NCBI RefSeq assembly: GCF_014534655.1
Contig: NZ_JACVVD010000006.1
Span: 1-64,000, forward strand
Length of the DNA stretch: 64,000 nt
Source of the DNA: Paenibacillus sedimenti
Lineage (GTDB): Bacteria; Bacillota; Bacilli; Paenibacillales; NBRC-103111
Reading direction: 5' to 3'
Every line of letters starts with the position of its first letter. Positions within the stretch are counted from its first letter, which is position 1. The notes beneath the pieces are model-generated. The model saw only the letters and a program-made list of their open reading frames with translations, had not been told where the DNA came from and did not search any database. This document shows positions 19,911 through 27,900 of the stretch, in pieces. Both the position numbers and the translations under genes were made by a program.

Positions 19911-20073
19911 TTAAAAAGCCCACTTTGATAACGAAGCATACTCATGATGTAACTCGGCATCGAATCTTGAACGAATCCGGGAAGTCCGGTACTCACGTAG
20001 CAACCCTCTACGCTCCGTTCCTCCTTCTCCGCATTACGTCCAACCTTCTCGATTCTAAAAGCGGACTTTTTAA
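19911..20073. mobile_element. MITE-like element with inverted ends
   Basis: The left end TTAAAAAGCCCACTTTGA (from 19911) and the complement of the right end, TTAAAAAGTCCGCTTTTA (20073 leftwards), match at 15 of 18 positions, bounding 163 bp without a gene. On the minus strand the interior is open in one frame, but the reading looks accidental. It sits between speE and the PBP gene. Flanking target duplication is not obvious. The resemblance to repeated Paenibacillus elements is my impression, not a search result. Confidence 0.5.
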
Positions 20074-20160
20074 CCACTCATTATTATAGTTCATTACCCC
20101 CAAAATGCAATGTTTTCCTAGGTTTTTTCCAGATTTCTTAAAAATAATTTACAATTCGTT

Positions 20161-20190
20161 GAATACGGACTGCCATGCTTTTCCATACTG
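20161..20190 (+). promoter_or_regulatory. Forespore (sigma-F/sigma-G type) promoter of the PBP gene
   Basis: GAATA (20161-20165), an 18-nt spacer and CATACTG (20184-20190) fit the sigma-G/F consensus gHATR / CATxhTA. B. subtilis pbpG, at the same chromosomal position next to speE, is forespore-expressed. Confidence 0.65.
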
Positions 20191-20232
20191 GATAATATGA
20201 ACTTTGAGGGTATGTAGAGAGGAGGAATGAGC

Positions 20233-22326
20233 ATGTCCGATGAAAAACGTCCAACGCCTGCGGGTTCACCGCCGGCATCAAAGGATAAAGAGGTTCCCTC
20301 CATGCGCTGGATGCGCCGGATCAAAAAAATGTTCTCCTTCTTTTTTACTATTTTCATCGTATCGTTGATCGGCGCTGCCGGCTTCCTCGTCTACTTGCGA
20401 TCACAGACGCTGCCCGTCACGAAAATGCTGCAAACTTCGCAAATGTATGACGCGCAAGGCGAGTTGATCGATACTTTTTATTCCGGACAAAATCGGCAGG
20501 TCGTAACGCTTAAAGATATTTCGCCTTACCTTATTAAAGCGACGCTGGCTGTTGAGGATCAACACTTCTATGATCATTTCGGCGTCGATGTCAAGGCGGT
20601 TGCCCGAGCGGCTGTCGTGAATGTGCAGGCCATGGCGAAAGTCCAGGGTGCAGGGACGATCACGCAGCAATTAGCCAGGAATTTATATTTAAATCACGAT
20701 CGGACCTGGTCACGTAAAATTAAAGAAACGGTTTATGCGATACAAATGGAAATGCAGCTCAGCAAAGATGAGATTCTCGCGAACTACTTGAATCAGATTT
20801 ATTACGGCCATTCGACATATGGGATTGAAACGGCCTCCGAGCTGTTCTTCGGCAAGCATGCAAGCGAATTAACGCTCGCGGAGAGCGCTATGATCGCCGG
20901 CGTTCCGAAGGGACCGCGCTATTACTCGCCTTATTACGATCTCACCAATGCGATGGATCGGCAAAAGGTGGTGCTGCAGACGATGGTCCGCAGCGGGTAC
21001 ATCACGCAGCAAGCTGCCGACGCAGCAGCCAAGGAAAAGCTGACGATCCAGCCGTTAACGAAGAAGAAGCCCGCTGTAGCCCCCTATTTCCGGGACTATG
21101 TTCGAATGCTTGCCACGGATAAGCTCGGCATCCCGGAAGAACAGTTGGATGAAGGCGGGATCAAAATCTTTACGACGCTCGACATGAATGCGCAAAAAAT
21201 CGCCGAGGACGTCATGGCGAAGCAATTAGCGGGTAAGCCTGACATTCAGGCTGCTCTGGTCGCCATCGATCCGCGAACGGGAGCGATCAAAGCGATGGTC
21301 GGCGGGCGCGATTACGCCGATAATCAATTCAACCGTGCGACCTCCAACACGAGGCAGCCGGGCTCTTCTTTTAAACCATTCGTATATATGGTGGCTCTAC
21401 AGAATGGGTATACGCCTGCGACTCTGGTTAAAAGCGAGCCGACGGTGTTCACCTATGATCAGGGGCGTCAGACGTACACGCCGCGCAATTTTAACGATCA
21501 ATATGCAAATGCCAATATCGATATGCGCCAGGCAATCTCCAAATCGGATAACATTTATGCCGTTCATACGATTATTGATGTAGGGCCTGATAAAGTGATC
21601 GATCTCGCCCATAAGCTCGGCATTACAAGTCCGATGAAGCCGCTCCCGTCGCTGGCGCTCGGAGCCTTTCCGGTCAGTCCTCTGGAAATGGCGTCCGCCT
21701 TCGGCACGATTGCCAATCAAGGCGTCCGCAATGAGACAACGGCCATTGAACGCATCGAGGATGCGAACGGGAAGATTTTATTTGAAGCTAAGCCGCGCTC
21801 CGAAAACGTTCTTGATCCGGCTGTCGCCTACGTGATGACGAATTTAATGGAAAGTGTGTTCGAAGAAGGCGGCACGGGTAATCGCGTTGCGAGTACGATC
21901 AAACGGCCGATTGCGGGGAAGACAGGAACGACCGACACCGATGCGTGGCTCGTCGGCTTTACGCCTGAACTGGCAACAGCGGTCTGGGTTGGTTATGACA
22001 AGGATCGCGCTATCAGCAGCGTAGAATCCCACCTCGCATCGCCGATCTTTGCGGAGTTCACCGAGCAATCGCTGGAGGCGATACCGCCTAAGCTGTTCCC
22101 GATTCCGGACGGGGTAGCCAGCGTCTATATTGATCCGGCGAGCGGGAAGCTGTCCAATGAGGATTGCCCGAATTCGCGGATGGAAGCTTTCCTGGCCGGC
22201 ACGGAGCCGACCACGTACTGTACGGGCAAACCGGCGAAGGAAGTGCAGGAGGGCGGCAAGAAGGGTACGCCGAAAGGGCAAAACGATTCCTGGTGGAAAG
22301 ATTTAAAGCGTTGGTGGAACAGCTAG
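20233..22326 (+). CDS. pbpG: Class A penicillin-binding protein (transglycosylase/transpeptidase)
   Basis: Bifunctional peptidoglycan synthase of about 697 residues. There is a short cytoplasmic tail and a TM helix (about 35-57). The GT51 domain has EDQHFYDHFGVD and GAGTITQQLARN. The transpeptidase domain has SxxK in GSSFKPF, SxN in SKSDN and KTG in GKTGTT. The start at 20233 is 7 nt after GGAGG; ATG at 20227 is too close. B. subtilis PbpG helps make the spore germ-cell wall. Synteny with speE and ywhD and the forespore-type promoter support that role, although other PBP1 paralogues cannot be excluded from sequence alone. Confidence 0.88.
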   Translation: MSDEKRPTPAGSPPASKDKEVPSMRWMRRIKKMFSFFFTIFIVSLIGAAGFLVYLRSQTLPVTKMLQTSQMYDAQGELIDTFYSGQNRQVVTLKDISPYLIKATLAVEDQHFYDHFGVDVKAVARAAVVNVQAMAKVQGAGTITQQLARNLYLNHDRTWSRKIKETVYAIQMEMQLSKDEILANYLNQIYYGHSTYGIETASELFFGKHASELTLAESAMIAGVPKGPRYYSPYYDLTNAMDRQKVVLQTMVRSGYITQQAADAAAKEKLTIQPLTKKKPAVAPYFRDYVRMLATDKLGIPEEQLDEGGIKIFTTLDMNAQKIAEDVMAKQLAGKPDIQAALVAIDPRTGAIKAMVGGRDYADNQFNRATSNTRQPGSSFKPFVYMVALQNGYTPATLVKSEPTVFTYDQGRQTYTPRNFNDQYANANIDMRQAISKSDNIYAVHTIIDVGPDKVIDLAHKLGITSPMKPLPSLALGAFPVSPLEMASAFGTIANQGVRNETTAIERIEDANGKILFEAKPRSENVLDPAVAYVMTNLMESVFEEGGTGNRVASTIKRPIAGKTGTTDTDAWLVGFTPELATAVWVGYDKDRAISSVESHLASPIFAEFTEQSLEAIPPKLFPIPDGVASVYIDPASGKLSNEDCPNSRMEAFLAGTEPTTYCTGKPAKEVQEGGKKGTPKGQNDSWWKDLKRWWNS

Positions 22327-22349
22327 GAAGTCCCGCTTCCAAATAACAC

Positions 22350-22387
22350 AAAAAGGCAGAACTAAGCGCGTCTTAGTCTGCCTTTTT
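22350..22387. terminator. Bidirectional terminator after the PBP gene
   Basis: AAAAAGGCAGA-aCTAAG-CGCGT-CTTAG-TCTGCCTTTTT, with T and A tracts on both sides, between convergent genes. A second inverted repeat CCTAGTaTATG/CATAcACTAGG follows at 22393-22420. Confidence 0.9.
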
Positions 22388-22501
22388 GCTGTCCTAGTAT
22401 ATGAGGTAACATACACTAGGGTCTAGTATACTCGGTTCACCCTACCGTCACAATGGATGACACATAATGTTCATATTTTCAAAACAGCTCTGTCCGGGGC
22501 T

Positions 22502-22993
22502 TTATGAAAGCGCATCCTTGAGCGTCTGATCCGAACGGTTCCACCATTCTTCATTGTGTGCGATCAGCTGGTTTTTGAGCGCGGCTTTCTCTGTGTCGTC
22601 CAGTCCGTCAAAGATGAAATTGCGTTTCATCGCCGCATCCATTTTATTGACGTGATCGGCAAGAATTTTCCATCCTCTGCGCGCCTCGGTATCGATCAGC
22701 ATCTCGCATGCTGTCATCCCTGCATAGTAGGCGCCTTCTTCGGTACGGTCTACCGCGACCCAAACGATCCAGCATTTCCGGCCGTTAGGCACCTCTTCTT
22801 TGTTCATAGAGAACTTGATGCCCTTCTCTACTTTGCTTTTGGCGTGCAGCGCGCCATCATCTACATATGCTTCGCCGCCATCAATGATGATGCTGGAAAC
22901 GTTGCTCAAATCTATCGCGCCAGCGCCAAACCCTTTATGGTTTACTTTGGAGCTTACTATATTTAAAGCCAGCTTCTTTTTATCTGCTTCCAT
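22502..22993 (-). CDS. ywhD: YwhD family protein
   Basis: A 163-residue protein matching the YwhD family of Bacillota, whose function is unknown. Features are the N-terminal KKLALNIVSSKVNHKGFGAG, IIIDGGEAYVDDGALHAKSK and a helical C-terminus rich in Asn/Trp/Lys. The neighbourhood speE-pbpG-ywhD is conserved with B. subtilis. Here ywhD is on the opposite strand to the PBP gene and has its own upstream region. No membrane segment or signal is visible. Confidence 0.85.
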   Translation of the reverse strand: MEADKKKLALNIVSSKVNHKGFGAGAIDLSNVSSIIIDGGEAYVDDGALHAKSKVEKGIKFSMNKEEVPNGRKCWIVWVAVDRTEEGAYYAGMTACEMLIDTEARRGWKILADHVNKMDAAMKRNFIFDGLDDTEKAALKNQLIAHNEEWWNRSDQTLKDALS

Positions 22994-23210
22994 CTCGGCA
23001 CCTTCACGCCCTTTACATAAGTGTTTGACTCTTTGTATTTATTGTAGCCAAACTGAACGACGAGAACAAGGGCGCATGCTTGAAGACATGCTTTTATCCG
23101 ATCGTACTGATCCCCGTCCATAAAGAAAAAATCAATTTTCTCTTTTCAGAAATAATCCCCACCTTGTCTACATATACATGCTGTAGATGCTTGTCAACGG
23201 GGTGAAAATC

Positions 23211-25211
23211 ATGAGTGTTTTGTTCAAAAACCGCAAGGTACAGTGGTTTGCCGTTATGCTCCTTGCAGCAGGGGCTGTCCTGCTGTCAGAATCTTTGCTC
23301 CCACCCGTGCCCAGTCCTGCTGTACCCGTCTCGCGGGAAGAGCCGACTGCAGTTGCGCCGGACATGCAGAAGCTTGACTCTGCCAAACCGTTAGATCAGC
23401 AAGCCGCTGAGCCGCTCAGCTACCGGATTTCCGAATATCATATGAACGTGGCTTATTTGGCGGACGACAGGCAGATAAAAGGACAACAAACGTTAACGTG
23501 GGAAAATCCTGGGACCACACCTGTGCAGGAGCTGTATCTGCATTTGTATCCGAACGCGTTCGCCTCTAAGAAAACGACATTTATGCGCGAGTCTGGCGGC
23601 AAACTGCGTAATGATGAAGCGAAGGCGGGCAGCAGTCACGGCAGCATCGACCTGCTTTCGGTGAAAGCCGATGATGGTAACGACCTCACCAGACGGATGG
23701 AATTCGTACAACCCGATGACGGCAATAAAGATGATCATACCTTGCTGAAAATCCCTCTGCCCAAAGCCGTTGGAGCCGGAGAACGCGTTACGATCCAAAC
23801 CGAATTCCTCGTCAAGCTGCCCGCCGCTTTTGCCAGAATGGGTTATGTCGACGACTTCGTCATGGCAGGCCAGTGGTTCCCGAAGGTTGCCGCTTATGAA
23901 AGAGTCGGCACTCGCGGACGCACAACGGATGGCTGGAACCTGCACCAATATCATGGAAATTCGGAGTTCTATTCCGACTTCGGCATCTATGACGTGAAGA
24001 TCCAGGTGCCGGCTAATTATATCGTCGCCGCTACCGGATTCCCGGTGAAACCGGCCGTGACGGATAATAACACCAAAACGTATCAATTCTACGCCGAGGA
24101 TGTGCATGACTTCGCTTGGTCGGCATCGCCGAATTTTATCTATGCGGAAGAGCCCTTTTCTACTCCGCAAATTCCCGGCGTCAAAATCAAGCTTTATCTC
24201 GATCCGAACCATAAGGATTTGAAAGACCGGTATATGTATGCCGCCAAGAAGGCGCTGGCCCGTTATAGCCAGTGGTATGGCACATATCCATACTCTACCC
24301 TGTCCATTGTTGTGCCGCCACCTGGTGGCAACGGCGCCGGAGGAATGGAATACCCGACGCTGATTACGGCTTGGGGTGCCAGCGACAAGGATCCGGATCT
24401 TGAGCTGGAACGCGTCGTCGTCCACGAAATCGGGCATCAATACTTCTACGGGCTGGTCGCGACCAACGAATTCGAAGAAGCTTGGTTAGATGAAGGCTTC
24501 ACCTCTTATGCGGAGGACAGAGTCATGGAGGCCGAATTCGGCGTTTCATCGAATCTGCCTGTGGAATCCAGCTATATCACATCGCCTAACGCGCTACAGC
24601 TGGATGCCTGGAAGTATAAGGGGCACGGGGAGTACGCGGATAACGTGTATACGCGGGCAAAGCTTGTGCTGAAAGCCATAGAAAAGCAGGTCGGCCGAAA
24701 AACTATGGATCGCATCATGAATACCTATTTCCAGCGGTGGGAGTTCAAGCATCCTTCAACGAAAGATTTCCAAAAAGTTGTTGAAGACGTCACCAAAACG
24801 AAATGGGACGATTTCTTCAACCAGTATGTGTACGGCAGTATGATGATGGACTACACGGTCGAAAGCATTCACGTCAAGCCTGGCGGGGCCAAGGGTGCCG
24901 TAACCTACGAAAGCACCATTCTGATCTCGAAGCGCGGCGGTAACTCCCCGGCCGTACCGATTCAGTTCCATTTTGCCGACGGCACCTCTCTGGAGAAAAC
25001 ATGGGATGGCGCCGAAAGCAGCATTGAATACAAACTCACCCACACGGCTCCTATCGATTGGGTACGGATTGATCCTAACTATTCATTGGTGCTGGAAAAC
25101 AAGCACATTAACAATTACATGCAAACTGAAGTTGACCCAAAATGGAAAATTCGCTGGAATCTCGGCATCATACAATTCATGCAAACCATTTTTGGCTGGG
25201 TCGCTTGGTAA
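23211..25211 (+). CDS. M1 family zinc metallopeptidase, membrane-anchored
   Basis: A gluzincin aminopeptidase-like enzyme of about 666 residues. The zinc motif is His405-Glu406-x-x-His409 with Glu428 nineteen residues after His409 (HEIGH ... LDEGF). The GAMEN-like exopeptidase motif is GGMEY, so the usual Asn is replaced by Tyr. An N-terminal hydrophobic segment (about 10-28) acts as a signal or anchor, placing the catalytic domain outside. The start at 23211 has GGGGTGA 6 nt upstream. It is followed 27 nt later by a multi-span membrane protein, probably co-transcribed. Substrate unknown. Confidence 0.9.
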   Translation: MSVLFKNRKVQWFAVMLLAAGAVLLSESLLPPVPSPAVPVSREEPTAVAPDMQKLDSAKPLDQQAAEPLSYRISEYHMNVAYLADDRQIKGQQTLTWENPGTTPVQELYLHLYPNAFASKKTTFMRESGGKLRNDEAKAGSSHGSIDLLSVKADDGNDLTRRMEFVQPDDGNKDDHTLLKIPLPKAVGAGERVTIQTEFLVKLPAAFARMGYVDDFVMAGQWFPKVAAYERVGTRGRTTDGWNLHQYHGNSEFYSDFGIYDVKIQVPANYIVAATGFPVKPAVTDNNTKTYQFYAEDVHDFAWSASPNFIYAEEPFSTPQIPGVKIKLYLDPNHKDLKDRYMYAAKKALARYSQWYGTYPYSTLSIVVPPPGGNGAGGMEYPTLITAWGASDKDPDLELERVVVHEIGHQYFYGLVATNEFEEAWLDEGFTSYAEDRVMEAEFGVSSNLPVESSYITSPNALQLDAWKYKGHGEYADNVYTRAKLVLKAIEKQVGRKTMDRIMNTYFQRWEFKHPSTKDFQKVVEDVTKTKWDDFFNQYVYGSMMMDYTVESIHVKPGGAKGAVTYESTILISKRGGNSPAVPIQFHFADGTSLEKTWDGAESSIEYKLTHTAPIDWVRIDPNYSLVLENKHINNYMQTEVDPKWKIRWNLGIIQFMQTIFGWVAW

Positions 25212-25238
25212 TCATTATATTGGGGGGGAGGGACTGCC

Positions 25239-26057
25239 TTGAAAAGTTATATGAAGTCCGGTTTTGTGGCGGCCATGCAGCAGCCTTTTGCTGTCATCGC
25301 ATTATTTCTTTACCAAATGGGCTGGGGGGCTCTGCTGTATAAGCTGGTACAATCCGTACTTGTACCGCTCATGCATCGCTTTCCTGGCGGCGGACAACCG
25401 AAGCAAGCGATGCAGCTCTTTCTGGCCGAAGGACAGTTTCAGCTGCTTAAAACGGATCTCAGTCATTCCTATCTCTGGTGGCTGGCCGCACTCTTAGGCG
25501 CTCGCATGCTGCTCACCCCGATGCTGAACGCCTGTGTCTACTACTCGCTGACGCATCGTCACCAGAATGCCGGCTATCGCTTTTTCAAAGGAATCAAGGA
25601 GCTTACAATCCCCTTTCTGATCACTTATCTTGTGCGGATAGCACTCTCCTTGCTGCCGCTCGTCTGGCTATTCCCGAAAGCGCAAACGATTTTTTCACAT
25701 ACCGCCTCCTACGACGAAGCGGTTTTACAATTGCTCCCCTGGCTCCTCGGGCTGCTCTGTTATGGCTTTCTATTAAACTTGCTTTTCATGTATGTGCAAT
25801 TCGCGATTGCTGCCAGAATCGGCATTATTTCCACCCTTATCACGTTCTTCCGCCATTCGCTGCCGATCATAGGGTTAGCTCTTCTTATCCTGCTCGTATC
25901 GGGACTATTGGCCGGGATTACGGTCACAGCGACCTATATTTGGGCAGGTCTGGTAGCACTAATCATTTATCAGTTGTTTCCGCTGTTCAACATGTTTCTG
26001 CAAATGTGGGCGATCACATCCCAATATCAGCTCTGGACTGTCAAAATGAACAAATAA
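25239..26057 (+). CDS. Polytopic membrane protein of unknown function
   Basis: A 272-residue integral membrane protein with about six hydrophobic segments (near residues 15-40, 83-105, 125-145, 168-195, 200-235 and 235-260). I do not recognise a family. It likely starts with TTG at 25239, 7 nt after a GGGAGGG site; the ATG at 25251 is too far from it. It follows the M1 peptidase by 27 nt and is closed by a terminator, so the two genes form a transcription unit. Confidence 0.7.
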   Translation: MKSYMKSGFVAAMQQPFAVIALFLYQMGWGALLYKLVQSVLVPLMHRFPGGGQPKQAMQLFLAEGQFQLLKTDLSHSYLWWLAALLGARMLLTPMLNACVYYSLTHRHQNAGYRFFKGIKELTIPFLITYLVRIALSLLPLVWLFPKAQTIFSHTASYDEAVLQLLPWLLGLLCYGFLLNLLFMYVQFAIAARIGIISTLITFFRHSLPIIGLALLILLVSGLLAGITVTATYIWAGLVALIIYQLFPLFNMFLQMWAITSQYQLWTVKMNK

Positions 26058-26093
26058 AAACACCGAAATAGGCCCAAATTTCAAATTATGTGC

Positions 26094-26123
26094 TAGTCCC
26101 TTGAAAAAAGGGGCTATTTTTTT
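26094..26123 (+). terminator. Intrinsic terminator of the M1 peptidase operon
   Basis: TAGtCCCTT-gaaa-AAGGGgCTA followed by TTTTTTTG, 37 nt after the stop codon of the membrane protein gene. Confidence 0.85.
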
Positions 26124-26130
26124 GTCTATT

Positions 26131-26159
26131 TTGAGAACTATTTCACATATTTTTATAGT
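26131..26159 (+). promoter_or_regulatory. Promoter of the riboswitch-NlpC/P60 unit
   Basis: TTGAGA (26131-26136), 17-nt spacer, TATAGT (26154-26159). The transcript would start near 26166 and include a short open frame and the riboswitch. Confidence 0.75.
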
Positions 26160-26186
26160 ATTACGCATAGAGAAGGAGGAATTTCG

Positions 26187-26207
26187 ATGTTTATGACGAA
26201 TGATTAG
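26187..26207 (+). CDS. Putative six-residue leader peptide before the riboswitch
   Basis: A strong Shine-Dalgarno (AGAAGGAGGAA, 26171-26181) is followed 5 nt later by ATG TTT ATG ACG AAT GAT TAG, encoding MFMTND. It lies within the leader between promoter and c-di-AMP riboswitch. A ribosome site of this quality with only six codons is unusual; whether it is translated or the site has another role is not known. Confidence 0.4.
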   Translation: MFMTND

Positions 26208-26221
26208 GACTAGCATTAAAA

Positions 26222-26360
26222 AACCAAATATTTCATGCCGAATTTCCGCTATATGCGGGAAACGGGGGAACCACACCGGGTGAATTGATCTTGCCAGACA
26301 GGGATCATAGGGAACCTTCAACCGAACCCTCCAGCTAACCTCGTAGGCACCGGAAGGAGA
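26222..26360 (+). promoter_or_regulatory. ydaO/yuaA (c-di-AMP) riboswitch
   Basis: Conserved blocks in order: GCCGAATTTCCGC, CGGGGGAACCA, CGGGTGAA, AGGGAACCTTC, ACCGAACCC, AGCTAACCTCGTAGGC and the GGAAGGAGA ribosome-site end. These are the ydaO class core, which binds c-di-AMP and turns expression off. Its use before a cell wall NlpC/P60 hydrolase is a recurrent arrangement in Bacillota. Confidence 0.93.
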
Positions 26361-26367
26361 CAAGCAG

Positions 26368-26844
26368 TTGAAAAAGGTTGTTGCTCTCGTTTTCAGTCTT
26401 GTTTTGTTTTTGAGCGTAGGTGCAGGAAGCGTTTTTGCAGCAGAATCCAAGTTGGATGAAACGGTAGACGGCTTAATCGGAACCCCATACAAATATGCGG
26501 GCACTACGACTAAAGGCTTTGATTGCTCCGGCTTCACCTCTTATGTGTTCGAGCAATTCGGTATTCATCTTCCACACAGCTCCAAATCACAAAATCAGGA
26601 AGGCTACTGGGTTGACAAAAAAGATCTTCGTAAGGGCGATCTCGTATTTTTCAACACAGACGGTAAGGGCGTATCTCACGTAGGCGTATACCTCGGAGAT
26701 GGTGAATTCGTTCACTCCGCTTCAAACGAAGGTGTTGTTAAGAATAAGTTGAGCGAGTCTTATTACGCGAAGCGGTACGTATCAGCCAGACGAGTACTCT
26801 GGGATGATATTTACAACCAATTGACTGCAGTCCAATCCAAGTAA
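26368..26844 (+). CDS. Secreted NlpC/P60 peptidoglycan endopeptidase
   Basis: A 158-residue cell wall hydrolase that cuts D-Glu/diamino-acid bonds in stem peptides. A signal peptide (MKKVVALVFS... VFAA) is followed by the catalytic domain alone, with Cys53 in FDCSGF, His104 in SHVGVYLG and polar third residue His116. The start is TTG with AAGGAGA upstream. Control by the c-di-AMP riboswitch links wall turnover to osmotic/K+ signalling, as known for other NlpC/P60 genes of this class. Confidence 0.95.
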   Translation: MKKVVALVFSLVLFLSVGAGSVFAAESKLDETVDGLIGTPYKYAGTTTKGFDCSGFTSYVFEQFGIHLPHSSKSQNQEGYWVDKKDLRKGDLVFFNTDGKGVSHVGVYLGDGEFVHSASNEGVVKNKLSESYYAKRYVSARRVLWDDIYNQLTAVQSK

Positions 26845-26994
26845 AATTACCGCATTACTCAAGAATAAAGCTCAGACAAGCTTCAGCTCCAACGAGCCGC
26901 TGTCAGGGCTTTTATTCATTTTGGAGAAACTTTCTATAGATACGCAGGTAAGATCTGGTTATAATGGGGCATATATCTCAAAGGAGGTTCTTAC

Positions 26995-27312
26995 ATGGAC
27001 CCGTATCAGAACAACACGCAACCCCCGTCACAAGCATCACCAACGAATGGAAAATCTATCGCCTCTATGGTGTTAGGCATATTGTCCATCATCGTTCCTT
27101 ACATCGGCCTCATTCTAGGGATCATCGCCATCGTATTTTCCCGTATAGCTTCAAAAGAAATACAGGCCCGCGGCGAGCAAGGCAAAGGTTTTGCGATTGC
27201 CGGTCTCGTATGCGGCATTATCGGAACGGCGCTGTATGCGATCATTATTGTGGTTCTTGTAATTGTGATTATTTTTGCAGCATCGTCCCCTGATTTCCCC
27301 ACTACCTTTTAG
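26995..27312 (+). CDS. DUF4190 domain small membrane protein
   Basis: A 105-residue protein with a Pro/Gln-rich N-terminus and two transmembrane helices (about 21-50 and 65-97) separated by a short charged loop (RIASKEIQARGEQGKG). This is the DUF4190 pattern common in Bacillota and Actinobacteria, with no assigned function. RBS AAAGGAGG is 8 nt before ATG. It is probably monocistronic; the next promoter starts 18 nt after its stop. Confidence 0.8.
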   Translation: MDPYQNNTQPPSQASPTNGKSIASMVLGILSIIVPYIGLILGIIAIVFSRIASKEIQARGEQGKGFAIAGLVCGIIGTALYAIIIVVLVIVIIFAASSPDFPTTF

Positions 27313-27329
27313 CCTGAAAATCCTGTAAC

Positions 27330-27358
27330 TTGACATGGCATGTAAGACGTCATATAAT
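27330..27358 (+). promoter_or_regulatory. Consensus sigma-A promoter of the guanidine-responsive unit
   Basis: TTGACA (27330-27335), 17-nt spacer, TATAAT (27353-27358): an exact consensus promoter, as expected for a gene whose control is at attenuation. Confidence 0.95.
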
Positions 27359-27371
27359 AACGGCAAGTTGT

Positions 27372-27505
27372 TTTCTAGGGTTCCGTGGCGTCCGCGCCAG
27401 ACTGGTCCAAGGGAAAACACATAGCGGATACGCTGTGTTCACGGAGGGGAAAAAGCCCGGGAGTCATATCGCTTAGCGATATTTCTTCCAGGCTTTTTCT
27501 TTTTT
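27372..27505 (+). promoter_or_regulatory. Guanidine-I (ykkC) riboswitch with terminator
   Basis: The ykkC core is clear: TCTAGGGTTCCG, ACTGGTCCAAGGG, AAAACAC, GTTCACGGAGGGG and AAAAGCCCGGGAG (to 27463). The last block also forms the 5' arm of a terminator (AAAAAGCCcGGgAG ... CTtCCaGGCTTTTT, then CTTTTTT, ending near 27505). Guanidinium binding prevents the terminator and turns the gene on. The downstream gene is an SMR exporter of the guanidinium type. Confidence 0.95.
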
Positions 27506-27538
27506 GCGGCAAACGTTTGCGAATAGGGGTTGATGATA

Positions 27539-27859
27539 GTGGCTTGGTTGTATTTATTCATCGCAGGTGTGTTTGAAGTGGTGTGGGCGATCGCATTGAA
27601 ATTTTCCAATGGTTTTACTCGTCTTGTTCCTACAAGTATCACGATCGCGGGAATGATCGTGAGCTTTTATTTTCTCGCTATAGCGACCAAAACGCTGCCC
27701 ATCGGTACGGCCTACGCGGCTTGGACAGGAATCGGCGCCGCGGGGGCGATTATTGTCGGCACGCTTTTTCTGGGTGAACCGGTTAGCTTGGTGCGCATTC
27801 TGTTCATGATTCTCATCTTGGTTGGCGTGCTTGGTCTCAAATTCACTTCAGGTCATTAA
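27539..27859 (+). CDS. gdx: SMR family guanidinium exporter (Gdx/SugE type)
   Basis: A 106-residue four-helix small multidrug resistance protein. The Gdx subfamily signature is present (the essential Glu13 in FEVVWAIALK, and the TAYAAWTGIGAAGAI helix). The GTG at 27539 is preferred: it is 9 nt after AGGGG and gives the usual family N-terminus (MAWLYLFIAG); TTG at 27530 and ATG at 27533 lie too close. Placement behind a guanidine-I riboswitch points to proton-coupled guanidinium export rather than broad drug efflux. Confidence 0.92.
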   Translation: MAWLYLFIAGVFEVVWAIALKFSNGFTRLVPTSITIAGMIVSFYFLAIATKTLPIGTAYAAWTGIGAAGAIIVGTLFLGEPVSLVRILFMILILVGVLGLKFTSGH

Positions 27860-27900
27860 GGCTTGGCAAGACGCAGAACAGCGGTCGGAATCCGCATCGC

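Noticed and set aside
19772..20077. 101-codon minus-strand frame upstream of speE
   Set aside because: Most of it is the MITE-like element; no ribosome site and no recognisable protein.
23493..24440. 315-codon minus-strand frame
   Set aside because: Antisense to the M1 peptidase, which carries the zinc motif.
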